From NCBI RefSeq assembly GCF_000829445.1, contig NZ_JXRQ01000017.1, positions 1 to 64,000 on the forward strand: DNA of 64,000 bases, in the 5' to 3' direction. Source of the stretch: Jeotgalibacillus alimentarius (GTDB taxonomy: Bacteria; Bacillota; Bacilli; Bacillales; Jeotgalibacillaceae). The translations under genes and the position numbers were made by a program. The notes under the pieces are model-generated. The model worked only from the letters and a program-made list of their open reading frames with translations, ran no database searches and was not told the origin of the DNA. Positions 1-8,138 of the stretch are shown one piece after another; positions within the stretch are counted from its first letter, which is position 1, and each line of letters opens with the position of its first letter.

Positions 1-98
<98 letters not shown>

Positions 99-103
99 AT
101 TAT

Positions 104-178
104 TCCACAGTAGCTCAGTGGTAGAGCAATCGGCTGTTAACCGATCGGTCGTAGGTTCGAGTCCTACCTGTGGAGCCA
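104..178 (+). tRNA. tRNA-Asn (GTT)
   Basis: Acceptor stem TCCACAG/CTGTGGA, anticodon GTT in the loop, T-loop GTTCGAG, encoded CCA. First gene of the 16-tRNA array. Confidence 0.97.
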
Positions 179-179
179 T

Positions 180-271
180 GGAGAGCTGTCCGAGAGGTCG
201 AAGGAGCACGATTGGAAATCGTGTAGGCGGCTACCGCTGTCTCAAGGGTTCGAATCCCTTGCTCTCCGCCA
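180..271 (+). tRNA. tRNA-Ser (GGA)
   Basis: Class II tRNA with a long variable arm (TAGGCGGCTACCGCTGTCTC region), acceptor GGAGAGC/GCTCTCC, anticodon GGA and encoded CCA. Confidence 0.97.
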
Positions 272-280
272 TTGCATACT

Positions 281-355
281 GGCCCGTTGGTCAAGTGGTT
301 AAGACACCGCCCTTTCACGGCGGTAACACGGGTTCGAATCCCGTACGGGTCACCA
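281..355 (+). tRNA. tRNA-Glu (TTC)
   Basis: Acceptor GGCCCGT/ACGGGTC, anticodon stem CCGCC/GGCGG around TTC, encoded CCA. Confidence 0.97.
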
Positions 356-379
356 TTTATATTTTACGACAACTTCCCT

Positions 380-455
380 GGAGAATTAGCTCAGCTGGGA
401 GAGCATCTGCCTTACAAGCAGAGGGTCGGCGGTTCGAGCCCGTCATTCTCCACCA
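380..455 (+). tRNA. tRNA-Val (TAC)
   Basis: Acceptor GGAGAAT/ATTCTCC, anticodon stem CTGCC/AGCAG around TAC, encoded CCA. Confidence 0.96.
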
Positions 456-473
456 TTTTTAACTTTATATCGT

Positions 474-547
<74 letters not shown>

Positions 548-553
548 TTACAT

Positions 554-629
554 GGTCCCGTGGTGTAGCGGTTAACATGCCTGCCTGTCACGCAGGAGAT
601 CGCCGGTTCGATCCCGGTCGGGACCGCCA
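554..629 (+). tRNA. tRNA-Asp (GTC)
   Basis: Acceptor GGTCCCG/CGGGACC, anticodon stem CCTGC/GCAGG around GTC, encoded CCA. Confidence 0.97.
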
Positions 630-691
630 TTTTTATCTCACAGTTGAAAAAAACTTATTTACATAGTAAGATAGAAAATGCTTAAATATTT

Positions 692-767
692 GGCTTTGTA
701 GCTCAGTTGGTAGAGCAATGGACTGAAAATCCATGTGTCGGCGGTTCGATTCCGTCCAAAGCCACCA
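692..767 (+). tRNA. tRNA-Phe (GAA)
   Basis: Acceptor GGCTTTG/CAAAGCC, anticodon stem TGGAC/GTCCA-like (ATGGA/TCCAT) around GAA, encoded CCA. Confidence 0.96.
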
Positions 768-773
768 TGTGTT

Positions 774-849
<76 letters not shown>

Positions 850-856
850 TTCATAT

Positions 857-940
857 GGAGGGGTAGCGAAGTGGCTAAACGCGGCGGACTGTAAATCCGC
901 TCCTTCGGGTTCGGCAGTTCGAATCTGCCCCCCTCCACCA
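857..940 (+). tRNA. tRNA-Tyr (GTA)
   Basis: Class II tRNA with long variable arm, acceptor GGAGGGG/CCCCTCC, anticodon stem GCGGA/TCCGC around GTA, encoded CCA. Confidence 0.97.
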
Positions 941-945
941 TTCAT

Positions 946-1019
946 AGGGGCATAGTTTAAAGGTAGAACAGAGGTCTCCAAAACCTCCGGTGTGGGTTCG
1001 ATTCCTACTGCCCCTGCCA
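946..1019 (+). tRNA. tRNA-Trp (CCA)
   Basis: Acceptor AGGGGCA/TGCCCCT, anticodon stem GAGGT/ACCTC around CCA, encoded 3' CCA. Confidence 0.96.
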
Positions 1020-1039
1020 ATTTTAAAAAATAATATTAC

Positions 1040-1116
1040 GGCGATTGTGGCGAAGTGGTTAACGCACCGGATTGTGGTTCCGGCATTCGTGGGTTCGATT
1101 CCCATCAGTCGCCCCA
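1040..1116 (+). tRNA. tRNA-His (GTG)
   Basis: Has the extra 5' G (G-1, base 1040) facing C73, the identity element of tRNA-His. Acceptor GCGATTG/CAGTCGC, anticodon GTG, encoded CCA. Confidence 0.96.
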
Positions 1117-1121
1117 TATAT

Positions 1122-1196
1122 TGGGCTATAGCCAAGCGGTAAGGCAACGGACTTTGACTCCGTCATGCGTTGGTTCGAATCCAGCTAGCCCAGCCA
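1122..1196 (+). tRNA. tRNA-Gln (TTG)
   Basis: Acceptor TGGGCTA/TAGCCCA, anticodon stem ACGGA/TCCGT around TTG, encoded CCA. Confidence 0.96.
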
Positions 1197-1202
1197 TTTT
1201 TT

Positions 1203-1277
1203 GCGGGAGTAGTTCAGTGGTAGAACACCACCTTGCCAAGGTGGGGGTCGCGAGTTCGAATCTCGTCTTCCGCTCCA
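1203..1277 (+). tRNA. tRNA-Gly (GCC)
   Basis: Acceptor GCGGGAG/CTTCCGC, anticodon stem CCACC/GGTGG around GCC, encoded CCA. Confidence 0.96.
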
Positions 1278-1287
1278 TTTTTATTTT

Positions 1288-1361
1288 GGCGGTATAGCCA
1301 AGTGGTAAGGCACGGGTCTGCAAAACCCTTATCACCGGTTCGAGTCCGGTTACCGCCTCCA
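1288..1361 (+). tRNA. tRNA-Cys (GCA)
   Basis: Acceptor GGCGGTA/TACCGCC, anticodon stem GGGT/ACCC around GCA, encoded CCA. Confidence 0.96.
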
Positions 1362-1421
1362 AAAAATAAAATGATTCAGTTTGTAATACATGCATGAGTA
1401 TGATAATATTCATATTGTCAT

Positions 1422-1506
1422 GCCGATGTGGCGGAATTGGCAGACGCGCACGACTCAAAATCGTGTTCCTTCGGGAGTGCCGGTTCGACCCCGGCCATCG
1501 GTACCA
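1422..1506 (+). tRNA. tRNA-Leu (CAA)
   Basis: Class II tRNA with long variable arm, acceptor GCCGATG/CATCGGT, anticodon stem CACGA/TCGTG around CAA, encoded CCA. Confidence 0.96.
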
Positions 1507-1512
1507 GCATTT

Positions 1513-1586
1513 GCGGGTGTAGTTTAGTGGTAAAACCTCAGCCTTCCAAGCTGATGTCGTGAGTTCGATTCTCATCACCCGCTCCA
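1513..1586 (+). tRNA. tRNA-Gly (TCC)
   Basis: Acceptor GCGGGTG/CACCCGC, anticodon stem TCAGC/GCTGA around TCC, encoded CCA. Last gene of the array. Confidence 0.96.
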
Positions 1587-1598
1587 ACATACATAACC

Positions 1599-1644
1599 AA
1601 CGCAGTGTTTCGTTTATCTAAAACGAAGCGTTGCGTTTTTTTAT
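1599..1644 (+). terminator. Terminator of the rRNA-tRNA operon
   Basis: Long inverted repeat: the arm beginning AACGCAGTGTTTCG faces CGAAGCGTTGCGTT with G-U pairs, followed by seven T. Confidence 0.9.
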
Positions 1645-1658
1645 ATGTAAAAAACATA

Positions 1659-1686
1659 AAAGCCCCACATAATGATGAGGCTTTTT
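1659..1686 (-). terminator. Terminator of the B3/B4-domain gene
   Basis: AAAAGCC/GGCTTTT stem with A/T-rich flanks, just downstream of the stop of the minus-strand gene starting at 2367. Confidence 0.6.
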
Positions 1687-1716
1687 GATCGGACGAAGCC
1701 GGATGATATAATACAC

Positions 1717-2367
1717 TTATACGATTTGTGATGTGGCATTACCGCCATTTACCTGGATAAACATATGCTTTAATGAATCAAGCAGCTTTTCCTGATCCGC
1801 AGCTGGGAGAGAAGGTCTGAGGTAGACGATATGTACTGCTTCAGTCGTTTCTCTGCTGACGGAGGTTCTGAGTGAATCAACACTTGGGCTTCCAAAGGGT
1901 CCATAATCATCAGCAGCGATAATCAGGTTTTCGGCAGAATTGTCTCTGCCGTTTAAGCCTTCAAATTGTTCGTCCTTGCTGCCGACCCTGATCTCAACAG
2001 GACCGCTGATATTCTGGGCATCATATATACCAAGGGGCGTTTCATATTGAAGGGAAAAGAAATTATTCAGGTCAACTGCTGAATTGGCACTCGGCAGATA
2101 GTTTTGTTTTGATATTCTTCTGAGAAGTGCTTCTGTACTTGGTCTATACCTGTTGGGATCTTTCCCGAACTGTTTAAATAATTGTCTCCATTCAGCAATT
2201 CCTTCAAAGTCGGACGGCTTTTTATCCTTCAGATCAAAAAATAATGATTCCTGAAATAATTGAAGCCGTCCTTTTAACATTTGAGGTGAGTCGCTGACGG
2301 TGACGTTTCGATAATGAATGATGCCAAATGAATAATCTGATAGTGATGAATGAACTGAAACTTCCAT
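1717..2367 (-). CDS. B3/B4 tRNA-binding domain protein
   Basis: About 216 residues. The sequence resembles stand-alone relatives of the B3/B4 domain of the phenylalanyl-tRNA synthetase beta chain, a fold that in the synthetase helps in editing. Family features seen: an F-G-K-D-P-N-R-Y-R-P motif near residue 80, then V-D-L-N-N and a G-N/D-type glycine-rich end. The function of the free-standing proteins is not established. An upstream ATG in frame would add nine residues; I chose the ATG at 2367 because AAAGGAG lies about 11 bases before it. It is divergent from queG, with 63 bp between the starts. Confidence 0.7.
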   Translation of the reverse strand: MEVSVHSSLSDYSFGIIHYRNVTVSDSPQMLKGRLQLFQESLFFDLKDKKPSDFEGIAEWRQLFKQFGKDPNRYRPSTEALLRRISKQNYLPSANSAVDLNNFFSLQYETPLGIYDAQNISGPVEIRVGSKDEQFEGLNGRDNSAENLIIAADDYGPFGSPSVDSLRTSVSRETTEAVHIVYLRPSLPAADQEKLLDSLKHMFIQVNGGNATSQIV

Positions 2368-2430
2368 AAGGTGGTCAACTCCTTTTGTATGCATTCAGTT
2401 TACCATTTCCATATAGAAAGGGGGATTAGA

Positions 2431-3561
2431 ATGAATTATGATGCTTTAAAACAGGAAATTATTGATCATGCTGACGAACTTGGCATTGATAAAATCGGCT
2501 TTACGAGTGCGGATTTCTTTTCTGATCTGAAAGGCCGGCTGATCAGACAGGAAGCGCTGAATTATCAGTCGGGTTTTGAAGAAAAGGATATTGATAAGCG
2601 TGTAACCCCTTCGTTATTAATGCATGAGCCTAAGTCGATTATTTCAATTGCATTGGCCTATCCTTCTAAAATGAAGGATGCACCTAGAAGTAAAAAAGGT
2701 GAACGCAGAGGTGTTTTCGCGAGGGCATCCTGGGGAGAGGATTATCACACTGTTTTACGAAAAGCGCTTGAGCGCCTCGAGCAGTTTATACAGGAGAGAG
2801 TACCTGATGCCAGAATGAAGTCAATGGTTGATACAGGTGAGCTTGTAGACCGTGCTGTTGCCGAAAGAGCAGGCGTTGGATGGAGTGCCAAAAACTGTTC
2901 GATTATTACGCCTGAGTTTGGTTCTTATGTCTATTTAGGTGAAATGATTACAAATATTCCTTTCAGCCCGAATGAACCGATGGAGGATCAGTGCGGGGAT
3001 TGTAATTTATGCGTGGATGTCTGTCCGACCGGAGCGCTTGTTCAGGGAGGACAGCTGGATGCGAAAAAGTGTATTGCATTTTTAACGCAGACGAAGGATT
3101 TTCTGCCTGATGAATATCGCACTAAAATCGGGAATAGGCTGTATGGATGTGATACGTGTCAGACCGTCTGCCCCAAAAATAAGGGAATTGATATGCACAA
3201 GCATCCAGAATTTGAGCCTGATCCTGAGATTGCGAAGCCGCTGCTTGAACCACTTCTGACAATCAGCAATAGAGAGTTCAAAGAAAGCTACGGTCATGTG
3301 TCAGGTTCATGGAGAGGCAAGAAGCCGATTCAGCGTAATGCGCTGATTGCACTGGCTCATTTTAAAGAAGCGTCAGCACTGCCATCTATTTTTGAAGTAA
3401 TGCAGCATGACGTGCGTCCTGTTATGAGAGGTACAGCTGCCTGGGCTGCAGGGAAAATCGGCGGTGAAGAAGCTGAGAAGATGCTGTTGAAACAAAAAGA
3501 GCTTGAACAGGACGAAGAGGTGTTAAAAGAGATCGAGAAAGGCTTATCACTTTGTAAGTGA
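2431..3561 (+). CDS. queG: Epoxyqueuosine reductase QueG
   Basis: 376 residues. It reduces epoxyqueuosine to queuosine at the wobble base of GUN-anticodon tRNAs, using cobalamin and two 4Fe-4S clusters. Visible parts: an N-terminal domain with the catalytic-type V-D-T-G-E-L-V-D stretch near residue 133, then two ferredoxin-like cysteine sets, CGDCNLCVDVCP (about 188-199) and CDTCQTVCP (about 240-248), and a C-terminal HEAT-like tail. The start at 2431 follows AAAGGGGG; the reading frame stays open upstream to 2371 without a ribosome site. It heads the conserved Bacillus order queG, amidase, trmL (yhbA-yhbB-cspR in B. subtilis). Next to a tRNA array, but in its own transcription unit. Confidence 0.93.
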   Translation: MNYDALKQEIIDHADELGIDKIGFTSADFFSDLKGRLIRQEALNYQSGFEEKDIDKRVTPSLLMHEPKSIISIALAYPSKMKDAPRSKKGERRGVFARASWGEDYHTVLRKALERLEQFIQERVPDARMKSMVDTGELVDRAVAERAGVGWSAKNCSIITPEFGSYVYLGEMITNIPFSPNEPMEDQCGDCNLCVDVCPTGALVQGGQLDAKKCIAFLTQTKDFLPDEYRTKIGNRLYGCDTCQTVCPKNKGIDMHKHPEFEPDPEIAKPLLEPLLTISNREFKESYGHVSGSWRGKKPIQRNALIALAHFKEASALPSIFEVMQHDVRPVMRGTAAWAAGKIGGEEAEKMLLKQKELEQDEEVLKEIEKGLSLCK

Positions 3562-3575
3562 GGGGTGTTGAGTAC

Positions 3576-4034
3576 ATGTATAATGGCGTACTTGCTGCTG
3601 AATATGCTGAGGAGTGGTGAGATAAACGGAATCCCGCGTTCCCTGCTTTTCCGGTAGATTGTACGAACTTTGTCTCGCAATGTCTGCTTGTAGGCGGACT
3701 CGTGATGAGAGGGTATCCGGACCGTTACAGAGGCTGGTGGCTGCAGGGCGGACAGTGGAGTCTCAGCTGGGCAGTTGCGCATTCTATGCGCTGGTTTCTT
3801 GAGGAGGCAGCTGAAAGAGTGGCAGATGCTTCTATGCTGAAGGTTGGAGATGTGATCTGCTATGATTTCGCAGGGGACGGCAGAGTAGACCATACTGCCA
3901 TTGTGACGGTGATTGACTCAGGGGTGCCTTATGTGAATGCGCATACGAATGACAGCAGGCACAGATTATGGACATACAGTGATTCAGCTGCTTATTCGCC
4001 ATCGATCAGGTATTATTTTTTTCACCTTTCGTGA
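3576..4034 (+). pseudogene. Amidase-domain (YhbB-like) gene interrupted by an in-frame TGA
   Basis: From the ATG at 3576 (GAGGGGTG eight bases upstream) the frame reads M-Y-N-G-V-L-A-A-E-Y-A-E-E-W, then TGA at 3618-3620, then continues without another stop to 4034. The part after the stop is a clear amidase_6-type domain: the P-V-D-C-T-N-F-V-S-Q-C catalytic cysteine motif, a W-W core and an H-T-A-I-V histidine motif. Family members usually have W-W where this gene has W-stop, so one TGG to TGA change would explain it. No start codon with a ribosome site lies between the stop and the catalytic cysteine. B. subtilis YhbB is about twice as long; here only the amidase half is present. Either a recent pseudogene or a base-call error. 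Confidence 0.8.
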
Positions 4035-4080
4035 TAGAATAGAGAATGGCTCAGCCGAAATAGACGATGAGGTGAAGAAA

Positions 4081-4554
4081 TTGGGATTACACGTTGTTTT
4101 ATATCAGCCGGAAATTCCTGCTAACACAGGTAATATTGCACGTACCTGTGCAGCAACCGGTACATCACTACATTTAATCAGGCCGCTTGGCTTTTCTACA
4201 GATGATAAAATGCTCAAACGTGCAGGACTTGATTACTGGCAGCATGTTGATATTCATTACCATGATTCGCTTGAGGATTTTTACCAGGCAAGTGAGGGTG
4301 GAGAATATTTCTACCTGACCAAGTATGGCACGCAGCCACACTCAACGTTTGATTATAGTGATGTAGAAAAAGATTTCTATTTTGTTTTCGGGCGGGAAAC
4401 ATCAGGGTTACCGGATGACGTCATTGAAAATAATAAAGACCGCGCGCTTCGCATTCCGATGAATGAGCACGTGCGTTCACTGAACTTATCCAATACTGCA
4501 GCGATTCTTGTATATGAAGCGCTGAGACAGCAGAATTTCCCTTCGCTTGGGTGA
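4081..4554 (+). CDS. trmL: tRNA (cytidine/uridine-34 2'-O)-methyltransferase TrmL (CspR)
   Basis: 157 residues, the usual length of this SPOUT methyltransferase, which methylates the ribose at wobble position 34 of tRNA-Leu isoacceptors. Motifs seen: Y-Q-P-E-I-P-x-N-T-G-N-I at the N terminus, F-G-R-E-T-S-G-L-P near residue 103, and the trefoil-knot end R-S-L-N-L-S-N-T-A. The start is probably TTG at 4081, with GAGGTG seven bases before it; this gives an N terminus that matches the family. A GTG at 4072 is the alternative. It overlaps nothing and follows the broken amidase by about 45 bases. Confidence 0.93.
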   Translation: MGLHVVLYQPEIPANTGNIARTCAATGTSLHLIRPLGFSTDDKMLKRAGLDYWQHVDIHYHDSLEDFYQASEGGEYFYLTKYGTQPHSTFDYSDVEKDFYFVFGRETSGLPDDVIENNKDRALRIPMNEHVRSLNLSNTAAILVYEALRQQNFPSLG

Positions 4555-4561
4555 AGGTAAG

Positions 4562-4590
4562 GCCATAGTCGTTTAGACTATGGCTTTTTT
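4562..4590 (+). terminator. Terminator after trmL
   Basis: Perfect 9-bp stem GCCATAGTC/GACTATGGC, 5-base loop, six T. Confidence 0.92.
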
Positions 4591-4691
4591 ATATGTAAAG
4601 TTCGTGTCAATCAAAATACATAATGTTTGAATCGCTGTATTCCAAAACGCTACACTTAATAAAGGTTAGAGTATGAAAGGTGGAGGTAAAT

Positions 4692-5441
4692 ATGAACAGA
4701 ACAATTGAAACGATGTTAAATCACAGATCTGTCAGAAAATTCAAAGATGAAAAATTATCGCCTGAGCAGGTTCAGATGATTGTAGAGGCTGCTCAGATGG
4801 CATCAACGTCAAGCTTTATTCAGGCCTATTCAATTATTGGTGTAACTGATCCTGATAAAAAGAAAAAGCTGGCTGAACTCGCAGGCGGGCAGGATTATGT
4901 ATCAGACAGCGGTCACTTTTTTGTGTTTTGTGCAGACCTCTACAGACATTCATTGATCGGTCAGTGGGAAAGTGCGGATGTGGAAGACTCTATTACGTCG
5001 ATGGAAAAATTCATGGTATCAGTTATTGATGCTTCACTGGCAGCTCAAAATGCAGCTGTAGCAGCTGAATCAATGGGGCTGGGTATCTGTTATATTGGCG
5101 GCCTGAGAAATAATCTGCCTGAGGTTTCTGAGCTGCTGGAAACGCCTGAGCATGTCATTCCCCTATTTGGCTTAACAGTTGGCGTACCGGATCAGGAAAC
5201 AGCTGTAAAACCGAGAATGCCATTTCAGACGATCTATCACGAAAACAGTTACAGACATCAGGAAGAAACAGTGAAGCAGGAGCTTTATGAATATAATGAA
5301 GCAATCTCAGCTTATTATCATGACCGCACAGCAGGTAAAAGATCCGATAAATGGACAGAGCAGATGGCAACTATGCTGCAAAGGAAAAACAGAATGTATA
5401 TGAAGAATTTTGTGGAGGAGAAAAACTTCGCGAAAAAATAA
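4692..5441 (+). CDS. nfrA: Oxygen-insensitive NADPH nitroreductase (NfrA family)
   Basis: 249 residues, matching NfrA. It is an FMN-dependent NAD(P)H oxidoreductase of the nitroreductase fold that reduces flavins, quinones and nitroaromatics. Seen: the N-terminal H-R-S-V-R-K-F FMN-binding motif, S-T-S-S-F-I-Q-A, G-I-C-Y-I-G-G-L-R around residue 135, and the C-terminal arm typical of the NfrA/Frp group. The start at 4692 has GGTGGAGG seven bases upstream. Single gene between two terminators. Confidence 0.9.
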   Translation: MNRTIETMLNHRSVRKFKDEKLSPEQVQMIVEAAQMASTSSFIQAYSIIGVTDPDKKKKLAELAGGQDYVSDSGHFFVFCADLYRHSLIGQWESADVEDSITSMEKFMVSVIDASLAAQNAAVAAESMGLGICYIGGLRNNLPEVSELLETPEHVIPLFGLTVGVPDQETAVKPRMPFQTIYHENSYRHQEETVKQELYEYNEAISAYYHDRTAGKRSDKWTEQMATMLQRKNRMYMKNFVEEKNFAKK

Positions 5442-5467
5442 AAAAAGCTGCGATCGCAGCTTTTTTT
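5442..5467. terminator. Bidirectional terminator between nfrA and the 32-aa gene
   Basis: Near-perfect palindrome AAAAAGCTGC/GCAGCTTTTT with T-runs on both strands. The stop codon of the minus-strand small gene lies inside its T-tract. Confidence 0.9.
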
Positions 5468-5564
5468 AGTTGTTTTTAGTTTTGCCCGGCTTATCGTTAT
5501 AACCGGCTGTAAAGATTGCTGCAAGGAATGCTACGCAAATACCTAGAATAAGTGCTGTACCCAT
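5466..5564 (-). CDS. Small single-pass membrane protein (32 aa)
   Basis: Too short for usual ORF cut-offs. From ATG at 5564 the protein is 32 residues: a hydrophobic stretch over residues 4-20, then a short charged, lysine-rich tail (Y-N-D-K-P-G-K-T-K). GGGAGG lies about 8 bases upstream, and a terminator overlaps the stop. Predicted topology: one membrane helix with the tail on the cytoplasmic side. I do not recognise the family with confidence; size and shape are like the accessory peptides of oxidases and transporters, but no partner gene is adjacent. Confidence 0.7.
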   Translation of the reverse strand: MGTALILGICVAFLAAIFTAGYNDKPGKTKNN

Positions 5565-5738
5565 CTCATATACCTCCCGGATAAAGTATGAATCATGTCA
5601 TATATTTTTAAGTATACATGATTATCTTGAATAAAGAAATGACTGTCCTGTGAATATGCATATTTCAGCTCACTTTGCTCATGAATACAGCATGTGCTGC
5701 ATACCGTTTTATATGAGAGCGAAGAGGGGGAGAATCAG

Positions 5739-7634
5739 ATGGATATGTTAAAACGGGTGGCAGACTATCAGCTTGAAGAGTCGATGCTGAAATGGGAAGG
5801 GACCTTCTCCGATTATTTAGAGATGCTTAAAAGCCGGCCCTGGATTGCACAATCTGCACATTCCAGGATTTATCATATGATCAAAGATGCAGGAACCGAA
5901 CAGATCAATGGACGAAAAAGCTACCGGTTTTTTAACCGTCATTTATTCGGTCTTGAAGAAGCACTTGAGCGGCTCGTGGAAGAATACTTTCATCCAGCGG
6001 CAAGACGGCTTGATGTGAAAAAGAGAATTCTTTTATTGATGGGTCCTGTAAGCGGTGGTAAATCAACGCTTGTGACACTTTTGAAAAGAGGGCTGGAGCA
6101 GTATACGAGAACAGATCGCGGTGCAGTCTATGCGATTAAAGGGTGTCCGATGCATGAAGATCCGCTTCATCTAATTCCTGAAGCACTGCGGGAAGATTTC
6201 TTTAAGGAATATGGAGTCCGAATTGAAGGGCACCTGTCACCATTAAATATGATGAGACTCGAAAAGGAGTTCGGTAACAGAATTGAGGATGTTCCGGTGG
6301 AGCGGGTATTTTTTTCAGAGGATAAACGAACAGGGATTGGTACATTCAGTCCGTCTGATCCAAAGTCACAGGACATTGCAGACCTGACAGGAAGTCTGGA
6401 TTTTTCAGCGATTGCAGAATACGGTTCGGAGTCGGATCCGCGTGCGTACCGTTTTGATGGTGAGTTAAATAAGGCGAACCGCGGACTGATGGAATTTCAG
6501 GAAATGTTAAAGTGTGATGAGAAATTTTTATGGCATTTACTTTCATTGACGCAGGAAGGGAATTTTAAAGCAGGAAGATTTGCACTCATCTCTGCAGATG
6601 AAATGATTGTCGCTCATACGAACGAAACGGAATATCGTTCGTTTATTTCCAATAAGAAAAACGAAGCGCTTCACTCCAGAATGATAGTCATGCCGATGCC
6701 TTATAATCTGCGTGTGTCTGAAGAAGAGAAAATATATGAAAAACTGATCTCACAAAGTGATGTGGCGGATGTGCATATTGCGCCTCATACACTCCGGACA
6801 GCAGCGATCTTTACTGTGCTGACACGACTGAAAGAGCCTAAAAGAAAAGACATTAACCTGATCAGTAAAATGAAAATGTATGACGGAGAATCGGTTGAAG
6901 GGTTTGGAGAGGCTGATGTTGAAGAGCTGAAGCGGGAACATACCGGAGAAGGGATGGAAGGGATTGATCCACGTTACGTACTTAACCGGATCTCTTCTAC
7001 AATTATTAAGAAGGAACTGTCCTCCATTAATGCGCTCGATGTTTTAAGGTCACTTAAGGAAGGCTTTGATCAGCATGCTTCTATTTCAAAAGAAAGCAGG
7101 GAGCATTACCTGACCTGTATTTCACTTGCGAGAAAAGAGTTTGATGATCTGGCTAAAAAAGAAGTCCAGAAAGCATTCGTATATTCGTATGAAGAATCTG
7201 CAAAAACGCTGATGGACAATTATCTTGATAATGTTGAAGCATATTGCCATAAGTCAAAGCTGAAGGATCCATTAACAGGGGAAGAAATGCATCCTGACGA
7301 GCGGCTGATGCGTTCAATTGAGGAGCAGATTGGCGTTTCTGAAAACGCGAAAAAAGCATTCCGTGAAGAGATCCTGATCAGAATCTCAGCATTTGCACGG
7401 AAAGGTAAACGGTTTGATTACCAGTCACACAGCCGTCTGAAAGAAGCGATTCAAAAGAAGCTGTTTGCTGATCTGAAAGATGTCGTCAAGATCACCACAT
7501 CTTCAAAAACGCCGGATGAGCTGCAGCTGAAGAAGATGAATGAAGTGATCGCAAGGCTGATTGATGAATATGGCTACAATTCTACAAGCGCAAATGACCT
7601 GCTTAAATATGTAGGATCACTGTTAAACAGGTAG
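5739..7634 (+). CDS. prkA: Serine/AAA+ protein kinase PrkA
   Basis: 631 residues, the length of B. subtilis PrkA. Domains: an N-terminal AAA-like P-loop domain (G-P-V-S-G-G-K-S-T, about 102-110) with the conserved K-G-C-P-M-H-E-D-P segment after it, and a C-terminal PrkA kinase-like helical domain. In B. subtilis it is expressed in the mother cell during sporulation and in the transition phase. The related E. coli YeaG works with YeaH (YhbH) and YcgB (SpoVR) in starvation; all three partners exist in this window. The start at 5739 follows AGGGGG; a second Met lies two codons on. A weak SigmaE-like site may lie near 5655-5690 but does not match well enough to call. Confidence 0.95.
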   Translation: MDMLKRVADYQLEESMLKWEGTFSDYLEMLKSRPWIAQSAHSRIYHMIKDAGTEQINGRKSYRFFNRHLFGLEEALERLVEEYFHPAARRLDVKKRILLLMGPVSGGKSTLVTLLKRGLEQYTRTDRGAVYAIKGCPMHEDPLHLIPEALREDFFKEYGVRIEGHLSPLNMMRLEKEFGNRIEDVPVERVFFSEDKRTGIGTFSPSDPKSQDIADLTGSLDFSAIAEYGSESDPRAYRFDGELNKANRGLMEFQEMLKCDEKFLWHLLSLTQEGNFKAGRFALISADEMIVAHTNETEYRSFISNKKNEALHSRMIVMPMPYNLRVSEEEKIYEKLISQSDVADVHIAPHTLRTAAIFTVLTRLKEPKRKDINLISKMKMYDGESVEGFGEADVEELKREHTGEGMEGIDPRYVLNRISSTIIKKELSSINALDVLRSLKEGFDQHASISKESREHYLTCISLARKEFDDLAKKEVQKAFVYSYEESAKTLMDNYLDNVEAYCHKSKLKDPLTGEEMHPDERLMRSIEEQIGVSENAKKAFREEILIRISAFARKGKRFDYQSHSRLKEAIQKKLFADLKDVVKITTSSKTPDELQLKKMNEVIARLIDEYGYNSTSANDLLKYVGSLLNR

Positions 7635-7684
7635 CGTTTTTTAAAACGGTAATGAGGGTAATGGGACAGTAGAGGTGATGAACG

Positions 7685-7852
7685 ATGACTAAGAAAGAAG
7701 AAGTGAAAAACGATATTCCGGAAAACAGTTCCATGGCTGGTGATCTGGAGGAAATGGATCAGCTTGGACGCCAGATGGAAAAGATGAGAACCAATGAACA
7801 ATTAAAAAAGCACCGGGAGCCCGGGACTGAGCAGTATGAAGAAGAGGAGTAG
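7685..7852 (+). CDS. Small charged protein, paralogue A (55 aa)
   Basis: 55 residues, no membrane segment, very rich in Glu and Lys. GAGGTG lies seven bases before the ATG at 7685. The middle and end (S-M-A-G-D-L-E-E-M, L-G-R-Q-M-E-K-M-R, Q-Y-E-E-E) align residue for residue with the 56-aa protein at 8368-8538, so the two are paralogues. It starts 50 bases after prkA, in the same direction, and ends in its own terminator, so it could be the last gene of the prkA transcript. I do not recognise the family. Confidence 0.75.
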   Translation: MTKKEEVKNDIPENSSMAGDLEEMDQLGRQMEKMRTNEQLKKHREPGTEQYEEEE

Positions 7853-7868
7853 ATCCTCTTCTTTTTTT
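7839..7868 (+). terminator. Terminator after paralogue A
   Basis: Stem AAGAAGAGGA/TCCTCTTCTT with T-run; the upstream arm is formed by the last Glu codons and the stop of the gene. Confidence 0.85.
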
Positions 7869-8138
7869 CGGTTTTTAGCTGGGAGCTGGTTTTGAGGATA
7901 GGTTGAAGTGAGTGATTCAAGTATTTGAAGGGGCGGGGTATTCGATCAGCTTTTGGGATTTATCTTTGACCTTTTAATAGGATTCAATCAGCAATCATAT
8001 TTATTCAACATCTGCTCATGATCTCTTGGATATATCGATGAGCTTTTGATTTTTGTCTATCATCTTTCATGTTATTTCAATGACCTTTCTATTTTTTCGG
8101 GCAGCTGACGCTTTAACTCAATCATTTTTTGGCGCTAA
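7869..8138. repeat. Gene-free AT-rich stretch with degenerate ~21-bp repeats
   Basis: No plausible gene. Between about 7930 and 8130 short related phrases recur roughly every 20-24 bases: TTCGATCAGCTTTTG, TCTTTGACCTTTT, ATCGATGAGCTTTTGA, CTATCATCTTTCATG, TTTCAATGACCTTTC. This looks like an eroded tandem repeat; the register is irregular and the call is tentative. Confidence 0.35.

Noticed and set aside
4214-4402. Antisense frames inside trmL, nfrA, prkA and other genes
   Set aside because: Shadows of real genes: opposite strand, no ribosome sites, no family features.
5650-5700. SigmaE promoter for prkA
   Set aside because: A GCATATT-like -35 is present but the -10 at the right distance matches CATACAnT too poorly.
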